From Verrucomicrobiia bacterium (GTDB lineage: Bacteria; Verrucomicrobiota; Verrucomicrobiia; JADLBR01), in assembly GCA_020847615.1 (NCBI GenBank), contig JADLBR010000085.1, positions 1 to 45,718 of the forward strand: a DNA stretch of 45,718 bases, read 5' to 3'. Below are positions 1 through 9,422 of this stretch, in pieces (the stretch's first letter is position 1; each line of letters starts with the position of its first letter). Under the pieces are notes generated by a model. That model worked only from the letters and a program-made list of their open reading frames with translations. It did no database searches and was not told the origin of the DNA. The position numbers were made by a program, and so were the translations under genes.

Positions 1-3000
1 ACCGGAGACCTCGATCTGGGCACGGGCGCAGTGAGCATGGGCGCCAACAGGACGGCCACCATCAGCGGCGGCACCCTCACCCTCGGCGGCGCCATCGACG
101 ATGGGGCGGCCTCGCGCAGCCTGACCAAGGCGGGGGCCGGCGCGCTGGTCCTGAACGGCCTCAACACCTTCGACGGACAGGTGCTGATCAATCAGGGAAT
201 CCTTTCCGTCAACACCATCAGCAACGCGGGCAGCGCGAGCGGCCTGGGCGACGCCACGGGCGCCAACTCCGTGATCCGCATGGGGAACAACACCACCACG
301 GGCACGCTGCGATACACGGGCGCGGGCGACGCGACCGACCGCCAGGTCCAGATCGGTTCCGGAACCGTAGGCCAAGCGGGCGGCGCGACGATCGACGCCT
401 CCGGCGCCAACGGCGGGACCGGGCTGAAGTTCACCAACACCTCTTTCAATGCGGCGTATGCCACCGCGACCGGCGCGCGGACCCTGACCCTGACGGGTTC
501 AAACACCGACACCAACGAGATCCAGGGCATCATCGCCGACAACAACACCGGACTGGGAGGCACCGTCGCCGTCCTCAAGAGCGACGTGGGCCTCTGGCTG
601 CTATCGGGCACCAACACCTACCCCGGCAACACCACCGTGCGCGAGGGCACGCTCGCGCTCGGCGCCAACGACGTGATCCCCGGGGCTCTGGTGATGGGCA
701 ACAACAACGGCGGCACCGCGACGTTCGATCTGGCGGGTCACACGAACACGATGACCGGGGCCAACGCCCTGCAGCTGGGCCTGAATGCCACCACGGTCGG
801 TGGCGCGACGCACGATGTCATCGACTCTGTCGGGGGAGGCCTGCTGAAGCTCGCGGGCGACGTGAAATATGAGCAGGGCAGTCTGGGCCTCCGCAATGCG
901 CAAGCCACGATCTCTGCCGATCTGGATCTCAACGGCGCCACCCGCACCTTCAACATCGAGAACGCGACTGTCACAGACGATGTGGTCGTCGTCGGCACAA
1001 TCACGAACAGCGGGGGCTCCCCCGCCGGGATCACCAAGACCGGCGCCGGAAGCAAGCTGGTGCTATCTGGCGCCAACACCTACGACGGGGCGACGACGAT
1101 CACCGCCGGAACGCTCGAGCTGCAGAATGCCTCCGCGGCCGGCACCGGGACCATCATCCTCGACGGCGGCACCCTCCAGCTCGCCCGAAACGGCGGGACG
1201 GTGTTCGGCAACGATATCGCCGTCAGCAACAGCAGCACCCTCACCGTGGCTCGCCTCGCGACCGGCAATGCCGTGACCCACACTTTTTCGGACTTCACGC
1301 TCGCGGATGGCGTGACGCTCACGGTCAGCCAGGACGGGACGCTCTTCAACAACAACCAGGGCTACACGATACGAGGGAACGACCTCACCCTGCTGGGCGA
1401 CGGCACGCTGGATATCCGCGAGGGCAAGGGGAGCGCCGATGGCACATTGACGGTGACCAACGTGCTCGCGGGAGGCGCGGGCCAGGACCTGATCGTCAAG
1501 GGCAATGACCCCAACCAGAGCCAGCTCTACGTCTACGGCGCGCTCCAGGTGGGCGGCGACCTCACGGTTGGCACGAACGCCCTCGTCCGCACCGCCGATG
1601 GCGCCACCAATGTCGCCGGCAACATCAACCTCCTGGGCGGTGTCTTGGGGGTGAACACGAATTTCGCGCGCCAGCTCGGCACCGGCGCTGGCCAAGTGCA
1701 GCTGACCGGCGACAGCACGTTCCAGTCGGGCTTCAGCGCCTACGACAACCCCATCGTCGTGCGCATCGAGGACGGCAGCAACAACCTGACCAACCTCATC
1801 TGGGGCACCGCCACCTTCAACCCCGGCATACTGCTGCTCAATCAGGATGACGCCAACACGAACATCGTGCTCCAGAACAGCATCGACCTGAATGTCGTCG
1901 GCGCCGGCGTGACCAACACCCGCCAGATCAACGCCCACAACAGCGTCGCAGCGATCGCGGGCGCGATCACGAACTCCGGCGATGGCGTTGCCAACTTCAC
2001 GAAAAGCGGCGCCGGGACACTGTCGCTGGAGGGGCCCCTCGGATGGAACGGCGAGACGCGCATCCTCAACGGGGGACTCCGTCTCACCAACGCGAACCAG
2101 TTGCCCTCGGGCAACCTTGCGATCACGCCAGACAACGCGGCCGCCGCCCTCGAGACCCAGGGCATCTTCACAAACGCCCTCGGCGCCGGGCCGGGCCAGG
2201 TCCAGATCGTGGGCACCGGCACCGGCACGGAGAACTCGCGCGCGGGGTTCAGCGCACGCGGAGGTGACCTGACGATCGACATCGGCGGAGACGGCACCGG
2301 AACCGGAGGACAGCTGCAGTGGAATTCGACCTACTTCGACCCGAACGGCGCGGTCACGAACAGCGGCGCCCTGCTCCTCAACAGGACCGTTGCCGATGGC
2401 ACGCTGTATTTCCTGAATGACATGGACCTCAACGGCGAGGCGAATACGCCCTACCGGCGATTCGAGGTCAACGCCAGCACGGCGGTCCTTTCCGGGGACC
2501 TGACGAACGGCGGGGCGACCGCGATCGGCATCCAGAAGCTGGGCGACGGGACACTCATCCTGTCGGGCACCAACAGCTACGACGGGGGGACGCTCATCAG
2601 CTCCGGCGCGCTCAGGGCCCAGAACAACAGCGCCCTCGGCACGACGGCCGCCGGCACGGTCGTGTCGACCAATGAAGCCGCCGCCCTCGAACTGGCCGGC
2701 GGCATCACCATCGGGCCGGAGACCCTCACCATGGGCGGCAGCGGCATCTCCGGCACCGGTGCCCTGCGAAACATCTCCGGCAGCAACGTCTTCGGCGGCG
2801 ACGTCCTTCTCATGGGCAACACGACGTTCGGCGCCGATGCCGGGACGCTGACGCTGGACGGCGCGACCATTGGGGCCGACACCACCGGGAACCGCGGCGT
2901 CACTTTCACCGGCGCCGGTGACTTCGTGGTGAACAGCCTCATCACCAACGTCGGAGACGGCGCCTTGACGAAGCTTGGGACGGGCACGCTCACCCTGGTG

Positions 3001-5103
3001 GGAGGCAGCCTCCACGGCGGCAACACGGTCATCCGGGATGGGACGCTCAAGCTCGGCGCCGACAACGTCCTCCCCACGGAGAGCACCTACGTGGCCAACC
3101 AGACCGGCGGCTCGGCCACGCTCGACGTCGCCGGCCGCACCGACGCCATCGGCGCCCTGGTCATCGGGCAGACCGCAACCGGGGCGGGCTCCTCGAATAA
3201 CGTCATCGATTCCGTCGGCGGAGGCCTCCTGCGCTTGGGCGGGACCGTCACGTACAGCATCGGTTCCGCGGGCTTCACGAACGCGGGCTCCACCATCTCC
3301 GCGAACGTCGATCTCAACAACGCCACCCGGACCTTCGCGGTCAACGACAGCGCGCTGGCCGATCTGGACCTGGCGATCACGGGCTCGATCACCAACTCGG
3401 GCGCGACCGCGGCGGGGATCACCAAGACCGGCCTGGGGACGCTGGCCCTCGGCGGGACCGAGGCGAACACCTACAACGGCAATACGACGATCAGCGCCGG
3501 CATGGTGCTCCTCAACAAGTCCGCCGGCGTCAACGCCATCGCGGGCAACATCGTCATCGGCGATGGCGCCACGACCCCCGGGCTGGACATCCTCGCGCTG
3601 AACCAAAACAACCAGATCGACGACAGCTCGCTGCTGACGTTCAACGGCACGGGTGGCGACGCGGGCGTCTTTGCCCTCAATGGGTTCAACGAGACCGTCA
3701 CCGGCATCGTCAGCACCGCCGGGGCCGGCGTCATCGTCAATGGCGGCGCCGCCAACTCGACGCTGACCGTCAACGACGGCAACGTGAACCGCGCCTACTC
3801 TGGCGAGATCCACGACGGCCCGGGCGCGGGCTCCCTGGCGCTGGTGAAACGGGGCGGCGGCACGCTGACCCTCTCTGGGTCGAATTCATTCAGCGGCGGG
3901 ACCACGATCGCCGGGGGCGAGCTCAGGGCCTCTCACAATTCGGCGCTGGGCATCGGCGGCGTCCTGGTGACCAACTCAGGTGCGATGCTGGAACTTTCCG
4001 AGGGAATCACTCTCAACAATGCCCTCACCATTGGGAATCCCGGCAACGCCAAGACCCTCCGCACCGTGGCGGGCGTTACGAACGCCGAGTACGCGGGCAC
4101 CATCACCATCCAGGAGACGACCCACGGCAACTTCATCGTCAATGCCCAGAACGACTTCGGCACGCTCCTCATCTCGGGCGCCATCGGCGGCAGCGCGGCC
4201 GGCGGCGTGACCAAGGGCGGCCCGGGCACCGTGGTGCTCTCGGCGAGCAACTCGTACACGGGCAAAACGACGATCAACGCCGGCGCCCTCTCGATCTCTA
4301 ACGAGAATGCGCTGGGGAGCAACCCGGCGTCGTTCGCCGCGGACCAGCTGAAGCTCAACGGCGGCACCCTGCGCATGACGGAGGACATGTCGATCGATGA
4401 CGCGAATCGCGGCATCATGGTCTCCAATGGCACGTTCGAGGTGGTGGCAAACAGGACGGCCGCGATCGAGAACGTGATCACGGGCAGCGGGCTGAACAAG
4501 GCGGGGGCGGGGATCCTGGCGCTGAACGCCGCCAACACGTACAGCGGCCTGACCGAGATCGCCGCGGGCGCCCTGCGCGTCAACGGTTCCCACTTCGGCG
4601 GCGATGGCTACACTGTCTATGACGGCGCGGTGCTCGGGGGCACCGGCATCATCGGTTCGGCGGTCCTAGTCCAGTCCAACGCGGTCATGGCCCCGGGCAA
4701 TTCCATCGGGACCTTCACGACCACGAACAACTTCACGTTCTCCGCGGGCGGCGTGCTCCAGATCGAGCTGGATGGCGCGGGCCTAGGCTCCAGCGACATC
4801 CTCGCGGTCTCGGGAGCCCTGGATATCGCGGGGGCCTCCGTGACGTTCACGAACATCGGCTCGGCCCTCGACGATGACGCCTATATCTTCGCGCAGTACG
4901 GGTCGCTGGTCGGGATCGAGTTCTTGGACGTCTTCGCGCTCCCGGGTGGCTACATCATCGATTACAATTACCTGGGCGGAAACCAGATCGCCCTGGTGAT
5001 CCCGGAACCGGCCCCGCTGTTCGTCCTCCTCCTTGGCGCCCTGGGCTTGACCCTGTGGGCGCGGCGGGGGAGGATGGGTTCGGTCAAGGGTGAGGAGAAG
5101 TGA
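1..5103 (+). CDS. Giant PEP-CTERM protein with autotransporter-type beta-strand (PATR) repeats, 5' end outside window
   Basis: The frame is open from base 1, so the gene starts upstream and about 1,700 residues are visible. It is a Gly/Thr/Asn-rich beta-helix protein, presumably exported. At least ten PATR units (TIGR02601/PF12951 type) follow K-x-G-x-G-x-L-x-L-x-G-x-N then an aromatic-Gly pair and a G-x-L strand, for example KTGAGSKLVLSGANTYDG at 1036-1089. A long block around 640-1110 recurs at about 3050-3490, sharing VIDSVGGGLL. The C terminus has no autotransporter barrel; instead IPEP (4999-5010), a hydrophobic helix and RRGR form a PEP-CTERM signal, known in other bacteria to be processed by exosortase. 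The next gene starts 2 bases after the stop and is a paralogue, so the two are probably co-transcribed. The ligand or exact role is unknown. Family assignment is firm; function is inference. Confidence 0.9.
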   Translation, partial: TGDLDLGTGAVSMGANRTATISGGTLTLGGAIDDGAASRSLTKAGAGALVLNGLNTFDGQVLINQGILSVNTISNAGSASGLGDATGANSVIRMGNNTTTGTLRYTGAGDATDRQVQIGSGTVGQAGGATIDASGANGGTGLKFTNTSFNAAYATATGARTLTLTGSNTDTNEIQGIIADNNTGLGGTVAVLKSDVGLWLLSGTNTYPGNTTVREGTLALGANDVIPGALVMGNNNGGTATFDLAGHTNTMTGANALQLGLNATTVGGATHDVIDSVGGGLLKLAGDVKYEQGSLGLRNAQATISADLDLNGATRTFNIENATVTDDVVVVGTITNSGGSPAGITKTGAGSKLVLSGANTYDGATTITAGTLELQNASAAGTGTIILDGGTLQLARNGGTVFGNDIAVSNSSTLTVARLATGNAVTHTFSDFTLADGVTLTVSQDGTLFNNNQGYTIRGNDLTLLGDGTLDIREGKGSADGTLTVTNVLAGGAGQDLIVKGNDPNQSQLYVYGALQVGGDLTVGTNALVRTADGATNVAGNINLLGGVLGVNTNFARQLGTGAGQVQLTGDSTFQSGFSAYDNPIVVRIEDGSNNLTNLIWGTATFNPGILLLNQDDANTNIVLQNSIDLNVVGAGVTNTRQINAHNSVAAIAGAITNSGDGVANFTKSGAGTLSLEGPLGWNGETRILNGGLRLTNANQLPSGNLAITPDNAAAALETQGIFTNALGAGPGQVQIVGTGTGTENSRAGFSARGGDLTIDIGGDGTGTGGQLQWNSTYFDPNGAVTNSGALLLNRTVADGTLYFLNDMDLNGEANTPYRRFEVNASTAVLSGDLTNGGATAIGIQKLGDGTLILSGTNSYDGGTLISSGALRAQNNSALGTTAAGTVVSTNEAAALELAGGITIGPETLTMGGSGISGTGALRNISGSNVFGGDVLLMGNTTFGADAGTLTLDGATIGADTTGNRGVTFTGAGDFVVNSLITNVGDGALTKLGTGTLTLVGGSLHGGNTVIRDGTLKLGADNVLPTESTYVANQTGGSATLDVAGRTDAIGALVIGQTATGAGSSNNVIDSVGGGLLRLGGTVTYSIGSAGFTNAGSTISANVDLNNATRTFAVNDSALADLDLAITGSITNSGATAAGITKTGLGTLALGGTEANTYNGNTTISAGMVLLNKSAGVNAIAGNIVIGDGATTPGLDILALNQNNQIDDSSLLTFNGTGGDAGVFALNGFNETVTGIVSTAGAGVIVNGGAANSTLTVNDGNVNRAYSGEIHDGPGAGSLALVKRGGGTLTLSGSNSFSGGTTIAGGELRASHNSALGIGGVLVTNSGAMLELSEGITLNNALTIGNPGNAKTLRTVAGVTNAEYAGTITIQETTHGNFIVNAQNDFGTLLISGAIGGSAAGGVTKGGPGTVVLSASNSYTGKTTINAGALSISNENALGSNPASFAADQLKLNGGTLRMTEDMSIDDANRGIMVSNGTFEVVANRTAAIENVITGSGLNKAGAGILALNAANTYSGLTEIAAGALRVNGSHFGGDGYTVYDGAVLGGTGIIGSAVLVQSNAVMAPGNSIGTFTTTNNFTFSAGGVLQIELDGAGLGSSDILAVSGALDIAGASVTFTNIGSALDDDAYIFAQYGSLVGIEFLDVFALPGGYIIDYNYLGGNQIALVIPEPAPLFVLLLGALGLTLWARRGRMGSVKGEEK

Positions 5104-5105
5104 CC

Positions 5106-8100
5106 ATGAGAAGCGCGCACAGAGGGTGGTTTGCCGGCGCGGTGCTGGCCGTCTCATGCGCGGCCCTCGCGCCCAGCGCCCGGGCCGTGGACGGAACCTG
5201 GATCGACAACACCGACACGCTCTGGACGAATCTCGCGGCGTGGTCGGGCGGCGCCGCCTACGCGGACGGCGTCGGGGCGACGGCCTGGTTCACCAACAAC
5301 ATCACGGCGCACCGCACGGTGACCATCGACACCAACATCACCCTCGGCACCTGGATCATCGCCGATGCGGTCGGGGGCACCGCCGCGCAGCAGCGCCAGA
5401 GGCGCGTCTTCAACCTCGCCGCCGGCGGCAGCCTGACCCTCGACGACACCGACGGCGCGGTCGACATCCAGATGACCTCCGGCTCCAACCACATCATCAA
5501 CGCCGACTTTCAGATCAATGACAACCTGACCATCCAGAACACCGTCACCGCGATCGACCGATCGATGGTCATCAATGGCGTGATCTCCGATGGGGGCGCC
5601 GGCCTGTCCCTCACGAAGACGGGTGGCGGCGGCCTGATCCTGACCCGCACCAACACCTTCTCGGGCGGGCTCACCGTCAGCGGCGGCACGCTGTTCCTCC
5701 AGGGGGGCGACGACTCGCTGCACACCAACGGCGCCATCACCATGAGCAGCGGCACCCTGAACATGGGAGGTTTCAGCCAGTCGACGGACGGGGCCGTCAC
5801 GTTCATCGGCGGCACCAGCACCAACGGGACCATCGTGAAGTCCGGCGGCGACTACGGCGCCCAGGGCGGGACCGTGGCGCTCGTGCTCGCGGGCAACGTC
5901 GGCCTCGCCAAGACCGGCACCGGCGCCATCAACTTCGACAGCAACAACACCTACGCGGGCAACACGCTGATCGACGGCGGCACCCTGCGGCTGCGGAATG
6001 CCGGCACGCTCGCCGGCACGACCAACATCGTGGTGCACGACAGCGTCCTCGAGATCAACAATTTCGCGGTCAACCAGCCCGGCCGCATCAACGACGCGGC
6101 CACGCTCGTGAGCCAGAGCGCGACGATCCGTTTCACCAACGACGCCGGCTCATCGGCCTACTCCGAGACCCTCGACCGCCTCGAGCTGCGCTCCGGCAAC
6201 GCCCTGGTGCAGCTGACGCCGGCCGCGGGCGGCGGCTCCTCCGCCATGGTCTTCAGCAACGCGACATCGGCGATGACCCGCTCGGGCGGCGCCACCGCGC
6301 GCATCGAGGCCCCGGGGCTCGGTGCCAACGCCCAGAACGAATTGCTGCTCGCCTCGGCGCCCGAGGTGAAGAACGGCATCGTGCCCTGGCTCCTCGTCAA
6401 GGACGGCATCGGTGGCTTCAGCTCCGATTACAACCTGGCCACCACCAACACGGGTTCCGGCGGCCTCCTGGGCATCGCGCCGCTGCCGGGCCTCAGCTAT
6501 GACACCGGCCTCGAGAGCGGCTGGGCGGCCACCGGCAACGCCCGCCCCCCCAGCGACCAGGCGCTCTCCGCGAACCGCTCCCTCAACGCGCTCGTGCTCG
6601 ACGACGGCCTCGACATCCGCGGCGATGCCGGCGCCCAGGCGGACCGCATCCTCGACTTCAGCGGCGCCGGCGGCGCGGCCCTCATCGTGCAGACCGGCGG
6701 CAACAGCCTCATCGATCCCGGCGCCTTCAGCCCCTCCACCAATGACGTCATCCTCAACTTCGGCAACAACCAGGGCATCTTCAACACGATCGGCACGCTC
6801 ACGATCAACCGCGCCAACAGCAACGAGCAGATCCGCGGCACCAACGGCTTCGTCAAGACGGGCCCCGGCACCCTGGTCATCGACGGGGCGAACCAGAAGA
6901 GCCAGGCCGACGCGCAGGCCATGGGCGGTGACTTCTACATCAACGAGGGCACCTTGGAGCTGCGGCGCGCCGGCTCCGGTGGCGGCACCCGCCTCGTGCT
7001 CGACGGCGGCACCCTGCGCCTCGCCAGTGGCGCCGACGCGAACTATGGCAACGACCTCTTTGTCAACGAGAGCGGCAGCGTGGTCGTCGCCCACACCAAC
7101 GCGAGCACCGTCGCCCTCGACATGACCCTGAGCAACGTCACCATCGCCGCCGGCCGCACGCTCACCATCAACCGCGACGCCGCCAATTTTTCGGCCGCGA
7201 ACCAGGCCTACCGCGTCGTCGCCCGCGACGTGGGCATCCTGGGCGACGCCACGATCGACGTGCGCACCGGCAAGGGCACGGGCGATGGCACGTTCACGGT
7301 GGACAGCGTCAGCGATGGCGGCAGCAACTACAACCTCGCCGTCATCGGCAACAACGTGATCCGATCGCAGCTGATCGTGAACAACACGATGGCCGTCAGC
7401 AACCTGACCATCGGCAACAATGCCCTGGTGCGGCTCAACGATGGTGCCACGAACGTCCTCGGCAACGTCGACCTCTTTGGCGGCCTGCTCGGCCTCAACC
7501 TCGACTTCGCGCGGGAGCTGGGCGAGGACCCGGGCCAAGTCCAGCTGACCGGCGACGCCGGACTCCAGGCGGGCTTCAGCGCCTTCGGCGCCCCGGTCCG
7601 CATCCGCATCGAGGACGGCGTCGGCGGCCTCACGAACCTCGTCTGGGGCGCGGCGCCGACCTTCAACCCCGGGATCCTCACGCTCCAGCAGGACGACGCC
7701 GATGCCCAGCTCACGTTTGAGAACAGCCTCGATCTCAACGCGGCGGTCTCCAACCTCGTCCGCCAGATCAACGTGCACGCCGACGTGGCGATCATCGGCG
7801 GGACCATCACGAACTCCGGGCCGTTCGTCGCGGATTTCGTCAAGGGCGGCGCCGGTACGCTCTGGCTCACCAACGGCTTCCATTGGAACGGGGCGACCCG
7901 CATTTCGGGGGGCATCTTGCGCATCCCCGATCCCACGAATCTCCCGACGGGCAACCTGCTCTTGAACCCGGCCAATGCCGTCGGTGTCCTGGAATCGACC
8001 GGTCTGATGACCCGGGCCCTGGGCACCAACGCCAACGAGATCAGCATCGTCGGCGGCGGCAACGCCGGCCAGAACTCGCGCCCCGGGTTCAGCGCCTTCG

Positions 8101-8975
8101 GCGGCGACCTGACCGTCGACATCGGAGGCGACGGGACTGGCACGGGCACGCAACTGGTGTGGAACAGCGAGAATTTCGATCCCGTGGGCCCCTCCACGAA
8201 CAACGGCGCCCTGCTGCTGAATACCGCCAATGCCACGGGCACCCTGCGCCTCCTGAACGACATGGACCTCAATGGCGAGGCGGGGCTGAGTTCCCCGGTC
8301 CGGCGGATCGAGGTCAACGGGAGCACCGCCATCCTCTCCGGCGACATCACCAACAGCCAGGCCGGGGTGAACGCCATCGGCCTCCTGAAGCGCGGCACGG
8401 GGGTCCTGTCGCTCGAGGGCCTCAACACCTACGACGGCCCGACCACGGTCTCCGCGGGCACCCTGCTCGTCAACGGTGCCCACACCGGCGGCGCGGCCTT
8501 CGACGTCCTCGGCGGCGCGGCGCTCGGCGGCACCGGGCTCATCGGCGCCCCGATCCTCGTCAACAGCAACGCCGTCATCGCCCCGGGCAACTTCGGCATC
8601 GGCACCCTGAACGTGCAGGGCGATGTGGACATCGAGGGCATCCTCGCCATCGAGGTCGATGCCTCCGGCGGCGGATTCGTCGACCTGCTCACGGTCACGG
8701 GGATCCTCGACATCTCGCTCGCGACGCTGGGTTTCGCCACCAACGGCATCACCCTCGACGACACGGCCTACATCTTCGCGACCTACGGCTCGCTGGTGAC
8801 CAACGGCATCTCCGGCGGCTTCCTCGATATCCCCCTGCTGCCCGACGGTTACCAGATCGATTACAACTACCTCGGCGGAAACCAGATCGCCCTCGTGATC
8901 CCGGAGCCGACGACCTGGGCGCTCATGATCGTCGGCGGCCTCGCGCTGCTGGCCGCGCGGCGCCGCCGAAGCTAG
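5106..8975 (+). CDS. Giant PEP-CTERM protein with PATR beta-strand repeats (paralogue of the preceding gene)
   Basis: Encodes about 1,289 residues. The ATG at 5106 is preferred over an in-frame GTG two codons earlier because GAGGAG lies at suitable spacing upstream and a clean signal peptide follows (RR near the N terminus, AGAVLAVSCAALAPSARA). The body is Gly/Asn/Thr-rich beta-helix with several PATR units such as KTGGGGLILTRTNTFSGG. From about 7200 onward it aligns by eye with 1380-2580 of the upstream gene (shared words include GQVQLTGD, FNPGIL and DDMDLNGEA-like stretches). Both proteins end in the identical string DYNYLGGNQIALVIPEP, here with IPEP at 8898-8909, then a hydrophobic helix and RRRRS. 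This is a PEP-CTERM signal, so the protein is probably exported and surface-anchored or released after sorting. It forms an operon with the upstream paralogue. Function beyond surface structure is unknown. Confidence 0.92.
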   Translation: MRSAHRGWFAGAVLAVSCAALAPSARAVDGTWIDNTDTLWTNLAAWSGGAAYADGVGATAWFTNNITAHRTVTIDTNITLGTWIIADAVGGTAAQQRQRRVFNLAAGGSLTLDDTDGAVDIQMTSGSNHIINADFQINDNLTIQNTVTAIDRSMVINGVISDGGAGLSLTKTGGGGLILTRTNTFSGGLTVSGGTLFLQGGDDSLHTNGAITMSSGTLNMGGFSQSTDGAVTFIGGTSTNGTIVKSGGDYGAQGGTVALVLAGNVGLAKTGTGAINFDSNNTYAGNTLIDGGTLRLRNAGTLAGTTNIVVHDSVLEINNFAVNQPGRINDAATLVSQSATIRFTNDAGSSAYSETLDRLELRSGNALVQLTPAAGGGSSAMVFSNATSAMTRSGGATARIEAPGLGANAQNELLLASAPEVKNGIVPWLLVKDGIGGFSSDYNLATTNTGSGGLLGIAPLPGLSYDTGLESGWAATGNARPPSDQALSANRSLNALVLDDGLDIRGDAGAQADRILDFSGAGGAALIVQTGGNSLIDPGAFSPSTNDVILNFGNNQGIFNTIGTLTINRANSNEQIRGTNGFVKTGPGTLVIDGANQKSQADAQAMGGDFYINEGTLELRRAGSGGGTRLVLDGGTLRLASGADANYGNDLFVNESGSVVVAHTNASTVALDMTLSNVTIAAGRTLTINRDAANFSAANQAYRVVARDVGILGDATIDVRTGKGTGDGTFTVDSVSDGGSNYNLAVIGNNVIRSQLIVNNTMAVSNLTIGNNALVRLNDGATNVLGNVDLFGGLLGLNLDFARELGEDPGQVQLTGDAGLQAGFSAFGAPVRIRIEDGVGGLTNLVWGAAPTFNPGILTLQQDDADAQLTFENSLDLNAAVSNLVRQINVHADVAIIGGTITNSGPFVADFVKGGAGTLWLTNGFHWNGATRISGGILRIPDPTNLPTGNLLLNPANAVGVLESTGLMTRALGTNANEISIVGGGNAGQNSRPGFSAFGGDLTVDIGGDGTGTGTQLVWNSENFDPVGPSTNNGALLLNTANATGTLRLLNDMDLNGEAGLSSPVRRIEVNGSTAILSGDITNSQAGVNAIGLLKRGTGVLSLEGLNTYDGPTTVSAGTLLVNGAHTGGAAFDVLGGAALGGTGLIGAPILVNSNAVIAPGNFGIGTLNVQGDVDIEGILAIEVDASGGGFVDLLTVTGILDISLATLGFATNGITLDDTAYIFATYGSLVTNGISGGFLDIPLLPDGYQIDYNYLGGNQIALVIPEPTTWALMIVGGLALLAARRRRS

Positions 8976-8981
8976 GAGTTT

Positions 8982-9002
8982 GCCGGACGAAGTCCGACAA
9001 AC
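8982..9002 (+). repeat. R5 repeat, copy 1
   Basis: GCCGGACGAAGTCCGACAAAC, with a GGAC-GAA-GTCC hairpin, lies 6 bases after a stop codon. A second copy, identical over these 21 bases, is at 27324-27344, also just after a stop codon (27301). Confidence 0.7.
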
Positions 9003-9012
9003 GCTTAGCTGT

Positions 9013-9068
9013 ATCCCATCCGGCAGCCGCCGGACCACCGGCTTGGGAAAATGTAGCCGATCGCCTAG
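9013..9068 (+). repeat. 56-base exact direct repeat, copy 1
   Basis: This stretch, starting ATCCCATCCGGCAGCCGCCG and ending CGATCGCCTAG, is identical to 25524-25579. Its 3' part is the left side of an R1 element. The two copies diverge at the same point inside R1. Confidence 0.85.
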
Positions 9069-9129
9069 GGCGATTGGCGGCCAAACGCTGACGCGTTCGG
9101 CTACGGGATGCGAAGCGGCATTTTCCGAG
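9045..9129 (+). repeat. R1 three-way-junction repeat, copy A
   Basis: Starts GGGAAAATGTAGCCGA and ends in a tail GGCATTTTCCGAG. Outer arms GTAGCCG (9053-9059) and CGGCTAC (9098-9104) enclose two hairpins: ATCGCC-TAG-GGCGAT (9060-9074) and AACGC-TGAC-GCGTT (9084-9097), with linker TGGCGGCCA. Other copies are at 27500-27587 (minus), 32721-32806 and 41061-41166, with fragments at 14616-14640 and 25553-25579. Confidence 0.85.
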
Positions 9130-9194
9130 ACTTCCAAGTTCGGAATACTCCGATGCGTGTCACAACAGCCACGTCATCAGCAGGTTGGGCGGAC

Positions 9195-9300
9195 ACCGCC
9201 CAAAGGCAGCACTACGAACCGAAGACCACGGGGATGTTTGTAGTGGTGCCTTCAGGCACTCCGCGACCCACCAGAAGTTTCCATATGAATGATGCGGCGC
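9195..9300 (+). repeat. R3 repeat, copy 1
   Basis: About 106 bases similar to 27391-27496. Contains GTGCC-TTCA-GGCAC and a conserved end AGAAGTTTCCATATGAATGA then TGCGGCGC. The first hairpin, well formed in copy 2, is imperfect here. Confidence 0.75.
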
Positions 9301-9327
9301 GTCCCCGCGCCCGGCGGCGGGACTGCC

Positions 9328-9367
9328 TCGAAAATTCCAGACGTGGCCACGGCCGCCAGGCCGTGGA
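9328..9367 (-). repeat. R2 hairpin repeat with AATTTTCGAG tail, copy 1 (inverted)
   Basis: On the minus strand CCACGGCC-TGGC-GGCCGTGG (9348-9367) is followed by a tail CTGGAATTTTCGAGG. Related hairpins occur at 19723-19742, 19770-19789 and 25479-25498. The C:G pair at stem position 7 replaces the T:A pair of the 19.7 kb copies. Confidence 0.8.
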
Positions 9368-9422
9368 GCCGCGGCGCCCGGCCCCTCCGTTGGCCGGAGG
9401 GGCTACATCTGCCGCCACCGAG

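Larger units (their letters stand above)
8976..9422. other. Gene-free repeat cluster between the PATR genes and the DUF4410 gene
   Basis: About 450 bases without a credible gene. It contains one copy each of four hairpin repeat families: R5 (8982-9002), a 56-base stretch shared exactly with 25524-25579 that runs into R1 (9045-9129), R3 (9195-9300) and an inverted R2 (9328-9367). The short open frames here have no recognisable protein features. Confidence 0.8.

Noticed and set aside
1063-3813. Long open frame on the minus strand under the first PATR gene (over 900 codons)
   Set aside because: GC-rich repetitive codons on the plus strand leave the antisense frame free of stops. The protein is low-complexity Arg/Ala/Gly/Asp with no domain, and the plus strand has clear PATR and PEP-CTERM features.
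6150-9137. Long minus-strand frame under the second PATR gene (about 995 codons)
   Set aside because: Same cause; its start lies inside the repeat cluster and the sequence has no recognisable domain.
8976-9422. CRISPR array or insertion sequence in the repeat cluster
   Set aside because: The repeats differ from each other, are not evenly spaced, and no transposase or cas gene is present.
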